Part shown: positions 33,734-43,913 of the stretch, piece after piece
Numbering within the stretch: position 1 is the first letter of the stretch
Layout of the letters: each line of letters opens with the position of its first letter
Source: JACNIV01 sp965370415
GTDB taxonomy: Bacteria > Cloacimonadota > Cloacimonadia > Cloacimonadales > TCS61
NCBI GenBank assembly: GCA_965370415.1
Contig: CBDUTJ010000012.1
Location: forward strand, 1 to 64,000
Direction of reading: 5' to 3'
Length of the DNA stretch: 64,000 nt
Notes under the pieces: generated by a model
What the model saw: the letters and a program-made list of their open reading frames with translations, nothing else
The model's database searches: none
Told to the model about the DNA's origin: nothing
Translations under genes and position numbers: made by a program

Positions 33734-36700
33734 ATGATTGAAATAAACTGGAACATTTTTAAAGCAAAATTTAACGGTAAAGAACAAGGTTCTTTTGAAT
33801 GGCTTTGTTATCTTTTATTTTGTATAGAATTTCAGAAACCATGCGGGATTTCACGTTACAGAAACCAAGCCGGCATTGAAACAAATCCAATTGAAATAAA
33901 CGGCAAAAATATTGGATGGCAAGCAAAATTCTTTTATACAAGATTGTCGGAACATAAAAATGATTTTATAAACTCAATAAACACAACAAAAACTAAATAC
34001 CCAGAGGTTAATAAAATAATTTTCTATACTAATCAAGATTTCGGACAAGGTAAAAAGAAAAAAGACCCTAAATATAAAATTGAAATTGAAGAGCTTGCAA
34101 ATTCTAAAAATGTAGAAATAGATTGGAGAACTGCAAGTTTTTTTGAATCCCCTTTTGTCTGTGAAGAAAATAGTAACATAATCAAACAATTCTTTAGTCT
34201 TAAAAAAAGTGTAATTGATTTTGATGAGAATAAATATTTAGATAAAATATTAAATATAAATACTTCAAACACTATCTCTCTGTTTATCAAACCCATTGAT
34301 AAAATTAAAAATATCTCTATAAATAGCAAAGATGAAAATTTAAATGAAGATAAAAAAATAAATCTTATTAGAAGAACTGATAATTTATTAAATAACTTAG
34401 AATTGAAAACTATTAATTTTTTGATAGGAATCGGAGGTTCAGGAAAAACTACTTCATGTATAAGAATAATAAAAAAAATAGCATATTTAAGAAAATATGA
34501 TAAAGAATCCCCATTACCTGTTCATCTTGAATGCAGTGATTTTAAAGAAAATATATCCGATTTAATTCAAGATGGATTGAATATTAAAAGCGGAACATGG
34601 AAAGCATTGCCAAATTCTTTTATTTTTATTATGGATGGATTAAATGAGATATCATACGATAAACAGAAATCTTTGATAAAGGAATCAGAAAAACTATTAG
34701 ACGATTATCCGATTGGAATTCTAATTACAACAAGAGATGGCAAAATTCTGAATAATATTATAATTAATAATTTTAAAGCTGGATATGAGATTATTCCACT
34801 CTCAAACATTGGAATAAGAAAAATTTCAAAAGGACTTTTGCCTGAAAGAGATATTGAAAACTTTATTTCTGAATATATTTCTAAATTTAATACCAATAGA
34901 TTATTTAGAACGCCATTTCTGGTTTCTAAAGCTGTTGAGGTATTCAAGACCAGTCAATCTCTTCCTAATGAAATTTGGAAACTTTTAGAGATTTATTTCC
35001 AAAAAAGAATAGAACGAAATAATGAACTTGCTACCGAAAAATTTATCCCACTTTGTGATTATGAAATTATTACTGAGTTATTAAGCGAGTTAGCTTTTAA
35101 TTTGAAGATTAAAAAGAAAAGAAAACATTTTACAAAAAATGAACTCAATCAGGCAATAACTGAAGCAAAAGTAAATAGAAGTTTGTTTATTCTAAATGAT
35201 TATAAGATTTATGATATTGTGACGTTATTATTGAATTACGAGATCATTACAACTGATAACAGCAAGTATGAATTTGAACATGACATTGTTGCTGATTACT
35301 TTGCAGCAAAGAAATTAGCTAAATGCTGGAGAAATTATACAAATTCGATTAATTATGAAAACTTTGAAGATATTTGGCTCTTCACTGCTGAAGATATAAT
35401 TGAAAATGATTATAAAGAATTTATTGAAATTATAGCTACAAAGGATTTAATATTAGCAAGCGAATGCGTTAGAAATATGAAAAAATCAGCAGATAAATAC
35501 ATCAATAAATTTATTATGGATAGTTATCATAAAAACACTCAATTTGCTGATTATCAATCTACAATTGCAATGGTGTTTATTGGAAAAGATAAATATCAAA
35601 ACTTTTTAAGAAATGAATTTAATAAAAAAAATATCAGTGAATCAAAAAAACATTTTGTGAAAATTGCATTACTAAAATTAGGTAATGAAGATATTATTAA
35701 TGAAATATTAAATGAAGCAGAAAAAATGGATTTTTTACCGTTACAAACCTCTGGTGGTGCAAAAGAATTATGGAAAAATGTACCATATAATTTACAAATT
35801 ATGTTAGCAAGAAAGAGAATAAAGAAAAGTTTAGATTTACTTAAGACTGATAATAATATTTCATTACATCAACAAAATATTTCTTTTTCAATTCAGACAA
35901 TTATTTATAATGGTGGAAGTATCAAAGATATTAAATTAATGAAAAGAGTACTCGAAGAAATTAAAGAATATATACTCCTTTATTACGCCTATTTTTGTAT
36001 ATTATTTCATGACTTTGAAAATTCAAAAGACTATCTGTTAAAAAAGAAAAAAATCTTTGGATTAATTGGAGAAATAGAAATTACAAAATCCGCCTTAGAT
36101 GAAGGCTGTGATTTAACAGAAAATGGTGATGATTTACAATTAATTAATATATTAGAAAAAAGTATAATGAAAGAGAAGCAGCTACAAGAACAGGGGAAAA
36201 ACATTAAAATAAAAACTAATAAAGAATTAACATCCCCAAAAAAATCTTTAGATGATTTGTTAAGTGATTTTGATATTCATAAAGTTAATAATCTAATTGG
36301 AAGTACATTTGACTTGATAAATAATATAGATTTTTGTGAAGAAGCAAAAAAAAATCTTATTAAGATTTTAAGTGAAAATCAATTAGTACAATCAAAAAGT
36401 TATTTTTGGGAAATAGCTGCAAAGTATGATATAGAAGAAGTTAATAAACTCGCTTTTGTGATGCTCAAGACGAATGATTTATCACGAATTGCTAGATCTG
36501 CTGATTATGTTCTTTTGGCTAATTGGGGCAAAAATAAGTCAGAAGATTTCACAACGGAAATTATCAAAATTGTAAAATCAAATAAAGATAAATATTTGGA
36601 ATTTGATTACTTTAGATTACTCAATTTCTTAGCAGTCAAACAAAAAAGTGAATCAATTTCTGAATTCATAAACTCCAAGCTAAAACAATTTTTCAAAGAA

Positions 36701-37267
36701 AATTTGAGTAAAGAAGAACTAATTTCTGAATTGGATGTTGTTGTTAGATATTTGATAATTGCGTCAAAGATACCTGAATGTATTAAAAAAGAAATCATTT
36801 ATTTTTCAATTAAATTTAAAGAATTGGAAATTTATTCTGAAATGTCTAATGTATATTCTTCTTTCTTAATGCATTTATCAAAACAAGAAATTAATCAAAT
36901 CCTTTCAGAAGATATTTCTTGTAATCTGAAATTTCTTAAAGCTCTTTCAAGAATTCAAAGGACACCAATAATTACAGATTATTTTGTGAAAATGATAAAC
37001 AAAGCAGGTCGCATTGATCTATATAAAGAACTGATACAAATCTACTGGTGTGATGAAGTTGCTGATAACATAGTAAGTTTATTATTAAACGAAGTAGAAT
37101 TAAATTCTCATTTTTCAAGTTTTTATGAATCATTATTTAATTGTTTTTCAAAAGATCAAGCCAAAGCTTATATTGAACCAATGTTACAGAAAAAAATATC
37201 AGACGACAAATTAAGAATTCTTCAATTTTGGTATGATTGGACTATAAATAAAAAAGATTCAATATAG
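33734..37267 (+). CDS. NACHT/STAND NTPase with N-terminal nuclease-like domain, candidate defence protein
   Basis: 1177 residues. The N-terminal ~150 residues look like an Mrr/Cap4-type PD-(D/E)XK nuclease: GSFEWL, AGIETNP, then GWQAKFF, where the Glu and Q-x-K fit the catalytic pattern. A STAND/NACHT NTPase follows, with Walker A GIGGSGKTT (232-240), Walker B FIFIMDGLNEI (297-307), the sensor ITTRDG, and EHDIVADYFAAK in the winged-helix region. The remaining ~600 residues are helical repeats that may form the sensor. Antiviral STAND (Avs) and bNACHT proteins share this nuclease-NTPase-sensor order (established for those families). Anti-phage function here is inference. Base composition is strongly A/T-rich, suggesting transfer. 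Confidence 0.78.
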   Translation: MIEINWNIFKAKFNGKEQGSFEWLCYLLFCIEFQKPCGISRYRNQAGIETNPIEINGKNIGWQAKFFYTRLSEHKNDFINSINTTKTKYPEVNKIIFYTNQDFGQGKKKKDPKYKIEIEELANSKNVEIDWRTASFFESPFVCEENSNIIKQFFSLKKSVIDFDENKYLDKILNINTSNTISLFIKPIDKIKNISINSKDENLNEDKKINLIRRTDNLLNNLELKTINFLIGIGGSGKTTSCIRIIKKIAYLRKYDKESPLPVHLECSDFKENISDLIQDGLNIKSGTWKALPNSFIFIMDGLNEISYDKQKSLIKESEKLLDDYPIGILITTRDGKILNNIIINNFKAGYEIIPLSNIGIRKISKGLLPERDIENFISEYISKFNTNRLFRTPFLVSKAVEVFKTSQSLPNEIWKLLEIYFQKRIERNNELATEKFIPLCDYEIITELLSELAFNLKIKKKRKHFTKNELNQAITEAKVNRSLFILNDYKIYDIVTLLLNYEIITTDNSKYEFEHDIVADYFAAKKLAKCWRNYTNSINYENFEDIWLFTAEDIIENDYKEFIEIIATKDLILASECVRNMKKSADKYINKFIMDSYHKNTQFADYQSTIAMVFIGKDKYQNFLRNEFNKKNISESKKHFVKIALLKLGNEDIINEILNEAEKMDFLPLQTSGGAKELWKNVPYNLQIMLARKRIKKSLDLLKTDNNISLHQQNISFSIQTIIYNGGSIKDIKLMKRVLEEIKEYILLYYAYFCILFHDFENSKDYLLKKKKIFGLIGEIEITKSALDEGCDLTENGDDLQLINILEKSIMKEKQLQEQGKNIKIKTNKELTSPKKSLDDLLSDFDIHKVNNLIGSTFDLINNIDFCEEAKKNLIKILSENQLVQSKSYFWEIAAKYDIEEVNKLAFVMLKTNDLSRIARSADYVLLANWGKNKSEDFTTEIIKIVKSNKDKYLEFDYFRLLNFLAVKQKSESISEFINSKLKQFFKENLSKEELISELDVVVRYLIIASKIPECIKKEIIYFSIKFKELEIYSEMSNVYSSFLMHLSKQEINQILSEDISCNLKFLKALSRIQRTPIITDYFVKMINKAGRIDLYKELIQIYWCDEVADNIVSLLLNEVELNSHFSSFYESLFNCFSKDQAKAYIEPMLQKKISDDKLRILQFWYDWTINKKDSI

Positions 37268-37459
37268 TATTAGAATCTTGAAAGGTAGGATAAAAAGAAT
37301 GATAAAAAACAAACCCTACTCAGACCACATTATGGTTAGATATTTTTTCATTTTGTTTTAAACATCTACTTTCAAAATATGGAATATTCTAGTTATTTCC
37401 TTGCCAATCATTATATATTTTATTTAAAAATGATTTATATTTCTTTGGGAGGATGCTAA

Positions 37460-38851
37460 ATGGCAAAACTGACTTTTTATGGTGCAACCGAAACAGTTAC
37501 CGGATCTCGATTTCATCTGGAAATGGATGGAAAGAATCTGCTTATCGATTGCGGAATATTTCAGGGACCGAAAAAGATCAGGTTAAAGAACTGGGAAAAA
37601 TTTCCTGTCCCACCCTCCATATTCGATCATGTATTACTCACTCATGCTCACATCGATCATAGCGGTTATCTACCTAAATTGGTTCGGGAAGGATTCAACG
37701 GTTCCATAATCAGTACTCACTCTACAGCAGAGCTTTCCAGGGTAATGTTGCGGGATAGTGCACATATCCAGGAAGAAGATGCCAAATGGGCAAATAAAAA
37801 GGGCTTCTCAAAGCACAAACCTGCCCTGCCTCTTTATACAAAGGAGGATGCAGAAAACACAATTCCTCTGTTTCAACCTCTTCATTATGGAGATCACTTT
37901 TCACTATCAGAACATACTCGCGTGAAATTTCATGATTCCGGGCATATTCTGGGAGCTTCTCTTATCGATATTAAAACCTCAAAGAATGGTAGCTCCCGCA
38001 AAATTCTGTTCAGTGGTGATCTGGGAAGACCGGAAATTCCCGTATTGAAAGACCCCGACCAGGTTTACAATGTGGATTACCTGATATTGGAATCTACTTA
38101 TGGAAACCGTTTACACAATCATTCAGATGCTATACAAGACCTGGTGAATGTTATAAATAAAAGTATGGAACGTGGTGGTTCACTTGTAATTCCTGCATTT
38201 TCTGTGGGAAGAACTCAGACATTACTTTATTTACTCCGCCAGTTGGAAGAAGAAGAAAAAATACCTGTCATTCCCGTGTATGTTGATTCTCCCATGGCTA
38301 TTAAAGCTCTGGAAGTATTTGATGCTCATATCCACGATTTTGACCTTACTGCCCGGATGCAGAAAATGCAGGGAAAAGATATCTTCCGCCCCGGTAATCT
38401 GCACATCTGCAAAACGAAAGAAGAATCGATAAAAATTAATGAAAAGAAAAGCGGGATCATTATTATCTCTGCCAGTGGAATGGTAACCGGCGGACGCATT
38501 GTGCACCATATGGCTCAGCGTCTTCCCGATGCAAAAAACACGATTCTGCTCATTGGTTACCAAGCAGAAGGTACCCGCGGTCGAACGATCAAGGAGAAAA
38601 AGGAAACTGTTAAAATACACGGACAGGAAATACCAATAAATGCTCAAGTGGAAATGATCGATGGTTTTTCCGGTCATGCCGATTATAATGAAATGTTAGC
38701 CTGGCTGATGGCTTTCAATAAACCACCCAAAAAAGTGTTTCTGGTTCATGGAGAACTGGAAGCTTCACAATCTCTGGCGGAAAAGATTAAGCAGACTTAC
38801 AGCTGGGAAGTGGTGGTTCCGCAGTTTGGAGATAGTTTTGAATTGGAATAA
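37460..38851 (+). CDS. MBL-fold beta-CASP RNA-processing hydrolase
   Basis: 463 residues. The metallo-beta-lactamase core has HAHIDHSG (motif 2), DSGHILGAS, SGDLGRP and ESTYGNR. The beta-CASP insert has IPAFSVGRTQTLLYLL and SASGMVTGGRIVHH. The C-terminal Zn-dependent RNA specificity domain has IDGFSGHADYNEM and FLVHGE. This matches the bacterial CPSF73-like YSH1 family, which cleave RNA. GGGAGGATG upstream supports the start. The 192-nt gap before it is A/T-rich and holds nothing I can name besides this site. Confidence 0.9.
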   Translation: MAKLTFYGATETVTGSRFHLEMDGKNLLIDCGIFQGPKKIRLKNWEKFPVPPSIFDHVLLTHAHIDHSGYLPKLVREGFNGSIISTHSTAELSRVMLRDSAHIQEEDAKWANKKGFSKHKPALPLYTKEDAENTIPLFQPLHYGDHFSLSEHTRVKFHDSGHILGASLIDIKTSKNGSSRKILFSGDLGRPEIPVLKDPDQVYNVDYLILESTYGNRLHNHSDAIQDLVNVINKSMERGGSLVIPAFSVGRTQTLLYLLRQLEEEEKIPVIPVYVDSPMAIKALEVFDAHIHDFDLTARMQKMQGKDIFRPGNLHICKTKEESIKINEKKSGIIIISASGMVTGGRIVHHMAQRLPDAKNTILLIGYQAEGTRGRTIKEKKETVKIHGQEIPINAQVEMIDGFSGHADYNEMLAWLMAFNKPPKKVFLVHGELEASQSLAEKIKQTYSWEVVVPQFGDSFELE

Positions 38852-39098
38852 AATAAAAAAACAAACCACGGATAGTCACGGATGGGCGCTGATAAAAGCA
38901 TTTTCATTAAACAAAGAAAATGAATCAATAAATTCAGTTTGCAAAATTGCGGACCGCAAATTTACGAACCAAATATATGCTTCCTATAAATTCGAAAACC
39001 CGATCTTAAAAATTTGGATAAATAGATTATATGATTGAAAACAGTGGTTCAATCGAAAAGGATTAAGCAGGCAAAGAGAGAAATTATGAGAATTTATC

Positions 39099-39863
39099 AT
39101 GGCTAAATTAGAAGAAATACTCAAAACAATTAATAGATTGGAATATGGTAAAGTTCCGCAATTTATATACAAATTCTCACCGATAAATGAATATTTATTC
39201 AAAAATATTCTAAATAATCAACTATGGTTTTCAAATCCACTTTCATTCAATGATCCATTTGATTGTCAATATGGTAAAACAACTGGAATTGCAGAAAACC
39301 AAGTTCAAATAATAAATAAAAGAGATGAAAAATATAATAACAAAAAGTTAATACTTAAAGCAAATGACTATATAAAAAAAATTAAAGTAAATTGCTTTTG
39401 TGATTTAAACAAAAAATCCCGTGAACTGCTTTTATGGTCTCATTATGGTGATTCACATAAAGGAGTATGTCTAAAATTTGATCTGGATAAATTTCGTAGA
39501 TTTTGTAGTGATAATAACTATGATATCATTATACATAAAGTACACTATAAATCAACGTTTCCTTCTGTACCAATTTATTATAGTGAGCATAATAAAAGGC
39601 TTGAAGCTCTTTTAGATATATTATATATTAAATCATCTGATTGGGATTATGAACAAGAGGTAAGAATTTTCTACAATAAGAATAAATTAACTTTTAATAA
39701 AGCAATGATCGTTGAAATTAAATTTGGATGTCAAATTGACCTTGATAATAAAAAAGATATAATTCAATTAGTAAAATCATGTAATTATCCAAATGTAACA
39801 TTTAAACAAGCAAAGAAAAGTAAAAATAGATTTGCTTTAGAATTTGAAGAAATAAATGTATAA
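39099..39863 (+). CDS. DUF2971 domain protein
   Basis: 254 residues with the DUF2971 signature: FIYKFSPINEYLF, LWFSNPLSFNDPFDC, then CFCDLNKKSRELLLWSHYGD with HKGVCLKFD, and later SSDWDYEQEVRI. The function is unknown. DUF2971 genes are common in accessory and defence regions (established). The gene is much more A/T-rich than pgi, which starts 15 nt downstream, suggesting insertion. The 247-nt gap upstream carries a short CACGGAT-type repeat and a possible gene relic but no intact gene. Confidence 0.82.
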   Translation: MAKLEEILKTINRLEYGKVPQFIYKFSPINEYLFKNILNNQLWFSNPLSFNDPFDCQYGKTTGIAENQVQIINKRDEKYNNKKLILKANDYIKKIKVNCFCDLNKKSRELLLWSHYGDSHKGVCLKFDLDKFRRFCSDNNYDIIIHKVHYKSTFPSVPIYYSEHNKRLEALLDILYIKSSDWDYEQEVRIFYNKNKLTFNKAMIVEIKFGCQIDLDNKKDIIQLVKSCNYPNVTFKQAKKSKNRFALEFEEINV

Positions 39864-39878
39864 TTCAAGGAGTCCAAT

Positions 39879-42383
39879 ATGTTCTTTATTGATGATAAAA
39901 TAAATCCTACACAAACCGATACCTGGAAAAAATTGCAGGAACATTTTAAGGAAATGCGAAATGTTCACATGAGAGATCTGTTTGAGAGGGATCGGGAAAG
40001 ATTTCTGAAATTCTCTCTCAGATTCAACGATATCCTGGTAGATTTTTCCAAGAATATCATCACCAGCGAAACCCTGAAACTGCTTCTGGAACTGGCAGAA
40101 GAAATCGATATTAAAAAAGCCGTCGAGCTGATGTTTTCCGGTGAAAAGATCAATGAAACCGAGAACCGGCCTGTTCTTCATACAGCACTCAGGAACCGCA
40201 GTAATAAACCTGTGCTTGTAGACGGCGTCGATGTAATGCCAAAAATAAATGCAGTGCTTCAGAAGATCGAAACATTTTCCGATAAAATAACCACCGGGCA
40301 ATGGCTTGGCTTTGCCGGGAAAGCCATCACAGATATTGTAAACATTGGCATTGGGGGTTCCAATCTGGGACCGTTAATGGTTACGGAAGCCTTGAAACCT
40401 TATAAAAAGATCAATATTAATGTACATTTTGTTTCTAATGTAGATGGTACACATATCGTGGAAACACTCAAATATCTTAATCCTGAAACAACTCTTTTTT
40501 TGATCGCTTCCAAAACATTTACTACCCAAGAAACTATGACCAATGCTTATACAGCCCGTAAATGGTTTTTAAATTCAGCCCAAAACGAAGATTTCATCAA
40601 ACAGCATTTCATAGCCATTTCCACAAATGAAGAAGGTGTAATAAATTTCGGGATCGACCCACAGAATATGTTCGTTTTCTGGAATTGGGTAGGTGGAAGA
40701 TATTCATTGTGGAGTGCTATCGGTCTTTCTATTGCCTGTTCTCTCGGATACGAGAATTTCATAGAACTTCTGGAGGGAGCTCATGAAATAGACATTCATT
40801 TCTATGAGACGCCATATAAAGATAACATTCCTGTTATTCTGGCTCTTATTGGCATCTGGTATAATAATTTCTTTGCTGCAGAATCGGAAGCCATCCTACC
40901 TTACGACCAATATCTGCATAAATTCCCTGCTTATTTCCAACAGGGAAATATGGAAAGTAACGGAAAATCTGTGGATAGAAATGGGAAAAAAGTAAAATAT
41001 CAGACTGGACCCATCATCTGGGGAGAACCCGGCACCGATGGACAACATTCTTTCTATCAGCTTATTCACCAGGGCACAAAAATGATCCCCTGCGATTTTC
41101 TGGCAGGAGCCATCAGCCACAATCCCATTGAAGATCATCATCAGAAGCTACTTGCCAATTTCTTTGCCCAGACAGAAGCATTAATGAAAGGCAAAACCAA
41201 AGAAGAAGTTATGGAAGAACTGAAAGCTGCCGGTAATACTGAAGAGGAAATAAAAAAACTGCTTCCCTTTAAAATCTTTGAGGGTAACAAACCATCCAAT
41301 TCCATCCTGTATAAAAAACTCACACCCCGCACTTTGGGAAGTTTAATCGCTATGTATGAGCATAAGATATTTATTCAGGGTATTATCTGGAATATCTTCA
41401 GCTTCGATCAATGGGGTGTGGAACTTGGTAAAGAGCTTGCAGAAAATATCCTTTCAGAATTAGAAAACAAACAGAAGATCAAATTACATGATTCCTCCAC
41501 AAATGGATTGATCGGTACCTATAAAAAAATGAGAAGAAGTGTTCCAAAATCACATCCTTTTGATATTAAACAGATCGTTACACCTGAATTTGAAAAAACC
41601 CCCGAATGGGGTCCACCCACACTGGTAGAACTTCACAATAAAATCTTAGCAGCATGTGCAGCAAGACCACTCTCCAGCAAAGAAATAGCAGAGCACTTAC
41701 ACAGAACAGGAAAATCCGGAAATCTGAAACGCGCAGTTGTCTCTTTGCGTATAAAAAAACTTCTTGCTTACACAATCCCGGAAAAACCCGGCAGTTCAAA
41801 TCAGAGGTATCGCATAACACGTAAAGGAATGCGGGTTCTGGAACAATACAATAAAAGAAATAAAGTAATGTTAAACCAACTTCAAATAATTAAAGGAGAC
41901 ATCACTACCCTGAAGGTGGATGCTATAGTAAATGCAGCCAACACATCTCTGCTTGGCGGTGGTGGTGTGGATGGAGCGATACATCGTGTGGCAGGAGTGG
42001 AACTACAGCAAGAATGCAGTAAATTAGGAGGATGTCCTACAGGCGGGGCAAAAATAACAAAAGGTTTTCAATTACCTGCAAAATATGTGATCCATACTGT
42101 AGGTCCGGTATGGCATGGAGGAAAAAGCAAAGAAGGTGAACTCCTGGCAAACTGCTACAAAAAAAGTCTTGAGCTGGCAGTAAAAAACAATATTCATGCC
42201 ATTGCCTTCCCGGCTATCAGTACGGGTGTATATCGTTTCCCAATTGAAAAAGCTGCCATGATCGCAATTCAAGAGATCAAAAATTTCCTGAATTCGAATT
42301 CTATAATGCTGAAGATCATTCTTGTTTGTTTCAATGATGAAATTTACCAGGCTTATCTAAAAGCCGTGAAAGAGATATTTTAA
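39879..42383 (+). CDS. pgi: Glucose-6-phosphate isomerase fused to winged-helix and macrodomain
   Basis: 834 residues; normal Pgi is about 450-550. Residues 1 to about 560 are Pgi: GIGGSNLGP, SKTFTTQETMTNA, VGGRYSLWSAIG, the catalytic Glu in GNMESNGKSV, His in GTDGQHSFYQLIHQG and Lys in WGVELGKELA. It interconverts glucose- and fructose-6-phosphate. Residues about 575-663 form a winged helix (PLSSKEIAEHLHRTGKSG, RYRITRKGMRVLEQY). Residues 664-834 are a macrodomain (IVNAANTSLLGGGGVDGAIH, FPAISTGVYRFP), which binds ADP-ribose and may remove it from proteins. The frame is unbroken. An internal ATG at 41868 could also start the macrodomain alone, but it lacks a clear ribosome binding site. Confidence 0.92.
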   Translation: MFFIDDKINPTQTDTWKKLQEHFKEMRNVHMRDLFERDRERFLKFSLRFNDILVDFSKNIITSETLKLLLELAEEIDIKKAVELMFSGEKINETENRPVLHTALRNRSNKPVLVDGVDVMPKINAVLQKIETFSDKITTGQWLGFAGKAITDIVNIGIGGSNLGPLMVTEALKPYKKININVHFVSNVDGTHIVETLKYLNPETTLFLIASKTFTTQETMTNAYTARKWFLNSAQNEDFIKQHFIAISTNEEGVINFGIDPQNMFVFWNWVGGRYSLWSAIGLSIACSLGYENFIELLEGAHEIDIHFYETPYKDNIPVILALIGIWYNNFFAAESEAILPYDQYLHKFPAYFQQGNMESNGKSVDRNGKKVKYQTGPIIWGEPGTDGQHSFYQLIHQGTKMIPCDFLAGAISHNPIEDHHQKLLANFFAQTEALMKGKTKEEVMEELKAAGNTEEEIKKLLPFKIFEGNKPSNSILYKKLTPRTLGSLIAMYEHKIFIQGIIWNIFSFDQWGVELGKELAENILSELENKQKIKLHDSSTNGLIGTYKKMRRSVPKSHPFDIKQIVTPEFEKTPEWGPPTLVELHNKILAACAARPLSSKEIAEHLHRTGKSGNLKRAVVSLRIKKLLAYTIPEKPGSSNQRYRITRKGMRVLEQYNKRNKVMLNQLQIIKGDITTLKVDAIVNAANTSLLGGGGVDGAIHRVAGVELQQECSKLGGCPTGGAKITKGFQLPAKYVIHTVGPVWHGGKSKEGELLANCYKKSLELAVKNNIHAIAFPAISTGVYRFPIEKAAMIAIQEIKNFLNSNSIMLKIILVCFNDEIYQAYLKAVKEIF

Positions 42384-42393
42384 CAGGATGATC

Positions 42394-43905
42394 ATGCAGA
42401 AAAAATACGTAGGTGCAATCGATCAGGGTACAACAAGCACCCGCTTTATTCTCTTTGATCACACGAGTAAGATCATTGCTTCTCATCAGCTTGAACATAA
42501 ACAATTCTATCCCAAACCAGGTTGGGTGGAACATGATCCGCTGGAAATATGGGAAAACACAAAAAAAGTTATTTCAACAACATTGAAAAAAACTAATTTC
42601 CATGCAGGAGAAATCGCTGCTCTGGGAATTACAAACCAGCGGGAAACCACCGTTCTCTGGAATCCTAAGACGGGTATTCCCTATTATAACGCCATCGTCT
42701 GGCAGGATACTCGTACAGATACGATCTGCACAGAATTAGCTGCAAAATATGGCGAGGATTTTTTCAAGCATAAAACAGGATTACCGCCTGCTACATATTT
42801 TTCGGGACCCAAAATAAAATGGTTGTTGGATAATGTTTCTGGTCTAAAAGAAGCTGCAAAAAAGGGAAAGCTTCTTTTCGGTACGATCGATTCCTGGCTG
42901 ATCTGGAACCTGACGGGAGGTTCGCAAGGTGGAAAACACATCACAGATGTTACCAATGCCAGCCGTACAATGCTGATGAATCTGGAAACTCTGGAATGGG
43001 ATCCCGAACTTCTCAAAATTATGGGACTTCCCAAAAACATTCTTCCCGAAATACGTCCATCATCAGATAATGATACCTTCGGATATACATCGGATAGTGG
43101 GTCAGTCGCAGGGAAAATACCTGTTTGCGGTAACTTGGGAGATCAGCAAGCTGCTCTTTTCGGGCAAAATTGCACCTGTAAAGGAGAAGCAAAAAATACC
43201 TATGGTACCGGTTGTTTTCTTCTTTTAAATACCGGACAGGAAATTGTTCTTTCTCACCACGGCTTACTCACGACTGTTGCCTGCAAAATAGGTAAGGAGC
43301 CGGCTAAGTATGCATTGGAAGGCTCTGTCGCCATGGCTGGATCTCTTGTTCAGTGGTTTCGCGATAATTTTGGACTGATCAGCGAATTGACGGAAATTGA
43401 AACTCTTGCTTCTAGCGTAAAAGATAACGGGGGAATCTATTTTGTTCCTGCTTTTTCAGGACTTTTTGCTCCTCATTGGAACAGTAACGCACGGGGTTTA
43501 ATGATCGGTCTTACTCATTATATTAACAAAGGACATGTAGCCAGAGCTATTTTGGAAGCAACAGCCTTTCAGACCAGAGAAGTATTTGAGGCTATGCAAA
43601 AAGATTCCGGATTGCAATTGAAAAAACTGAAAGTGGATGGCGGAATGACGGCTAATGATCTTCTCATGCAGTTCCAGTCGGATATTTTAAATGTAGAAGT
43701 TATTCGTCCCGTTATAACCGAAACAACTGCACTGGGTGCAGCTTATGCAGCCGGGCTGGCAGTAGGATTCTGGAAGGACATTGATGATCTTGCATCAAAC
43801 TGGCAGGCAGGTAAAACCTGGACGCCTTCCATGAATGAAGAAACAAGGCAGGCTGAATATTCAAAATGGAAGAAAGCTGTAATGCGATCTAAAGACTGGT
43901 TGTAA
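42394..43905 (+). CDS. glpK: Glycerol kinase
   Basis: 503 residues of the FGGY family. It has the N-terminal ATP-binding GAIDQGTTSTRFILFD, substrate motifs ITNQRETTVLWN and WQDTRT, FGKY-type signatures near YGTGCFLL, and the C-terminal KVDGGMTANDLLMQFQ with TALGAAYAAGLAVGFW. It phosphorylates glycerol to glycerol 3-phosphate, which GpsA (54834) links to dihydroxyacetone phosphate. The ATG at 42394 is preferred over 42388 because family members begin close to KKYVGAIDQG. It follows pgi by 10 nt. Confidence 0.96.
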   Translation: MQKKYVGAIDQGTTSTRFILFDHTSKIIASHQLEHKQFYPKPGWVEHDPLEIWENTKKVISTTLKKTNFHAGEIAALGITNQRETTVLWNPKTGIPYYNAIVWQDTRTDTICTELAAKYGEDFFKHKTGLPPATYFSGPKIKWLLDNVSGLKEAAKKGKLLFGTIDSWLIWNLTGGSQGGKHITDVTNASRTMLMNLETLEWDPELLKIMGLPKNILPEIRPSSDNDTFGYTSDSGSVAGKIPVCGNLGDQQAALFGQNCTCKGEAKNTYGTGCFLLLNTGQEIVLSHHGLLTTVACKIGKEPAKYALEGSVAMAGSLVQWFRDNFGLISELTEIETLASSVKDNGGIYFVPAFSGLFAPHWNSNARGLMIGLTHYINKGHVARAILEATAFQTREVFEAMQKDSGLQLKKLKVDGGMTANDLLMQFQSDILNVEVIRPVITETTALGAAYAAGLAVGFWKDIDDLASNWQAGKTWTPSMNEETRQAEYSKWKKAVMRSKDWL

Positions 43906-43913
43906 GAAAAATT

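Noticed and set aside
38870..39038. Possible gene relic before DUF2971 (IADRKFTNQIYASYKFENP... ending WINRLYD)
   Set aside because: It reads like protein sequence but has no start, no ribosome binding site and no recognised family; not listed as a feature.
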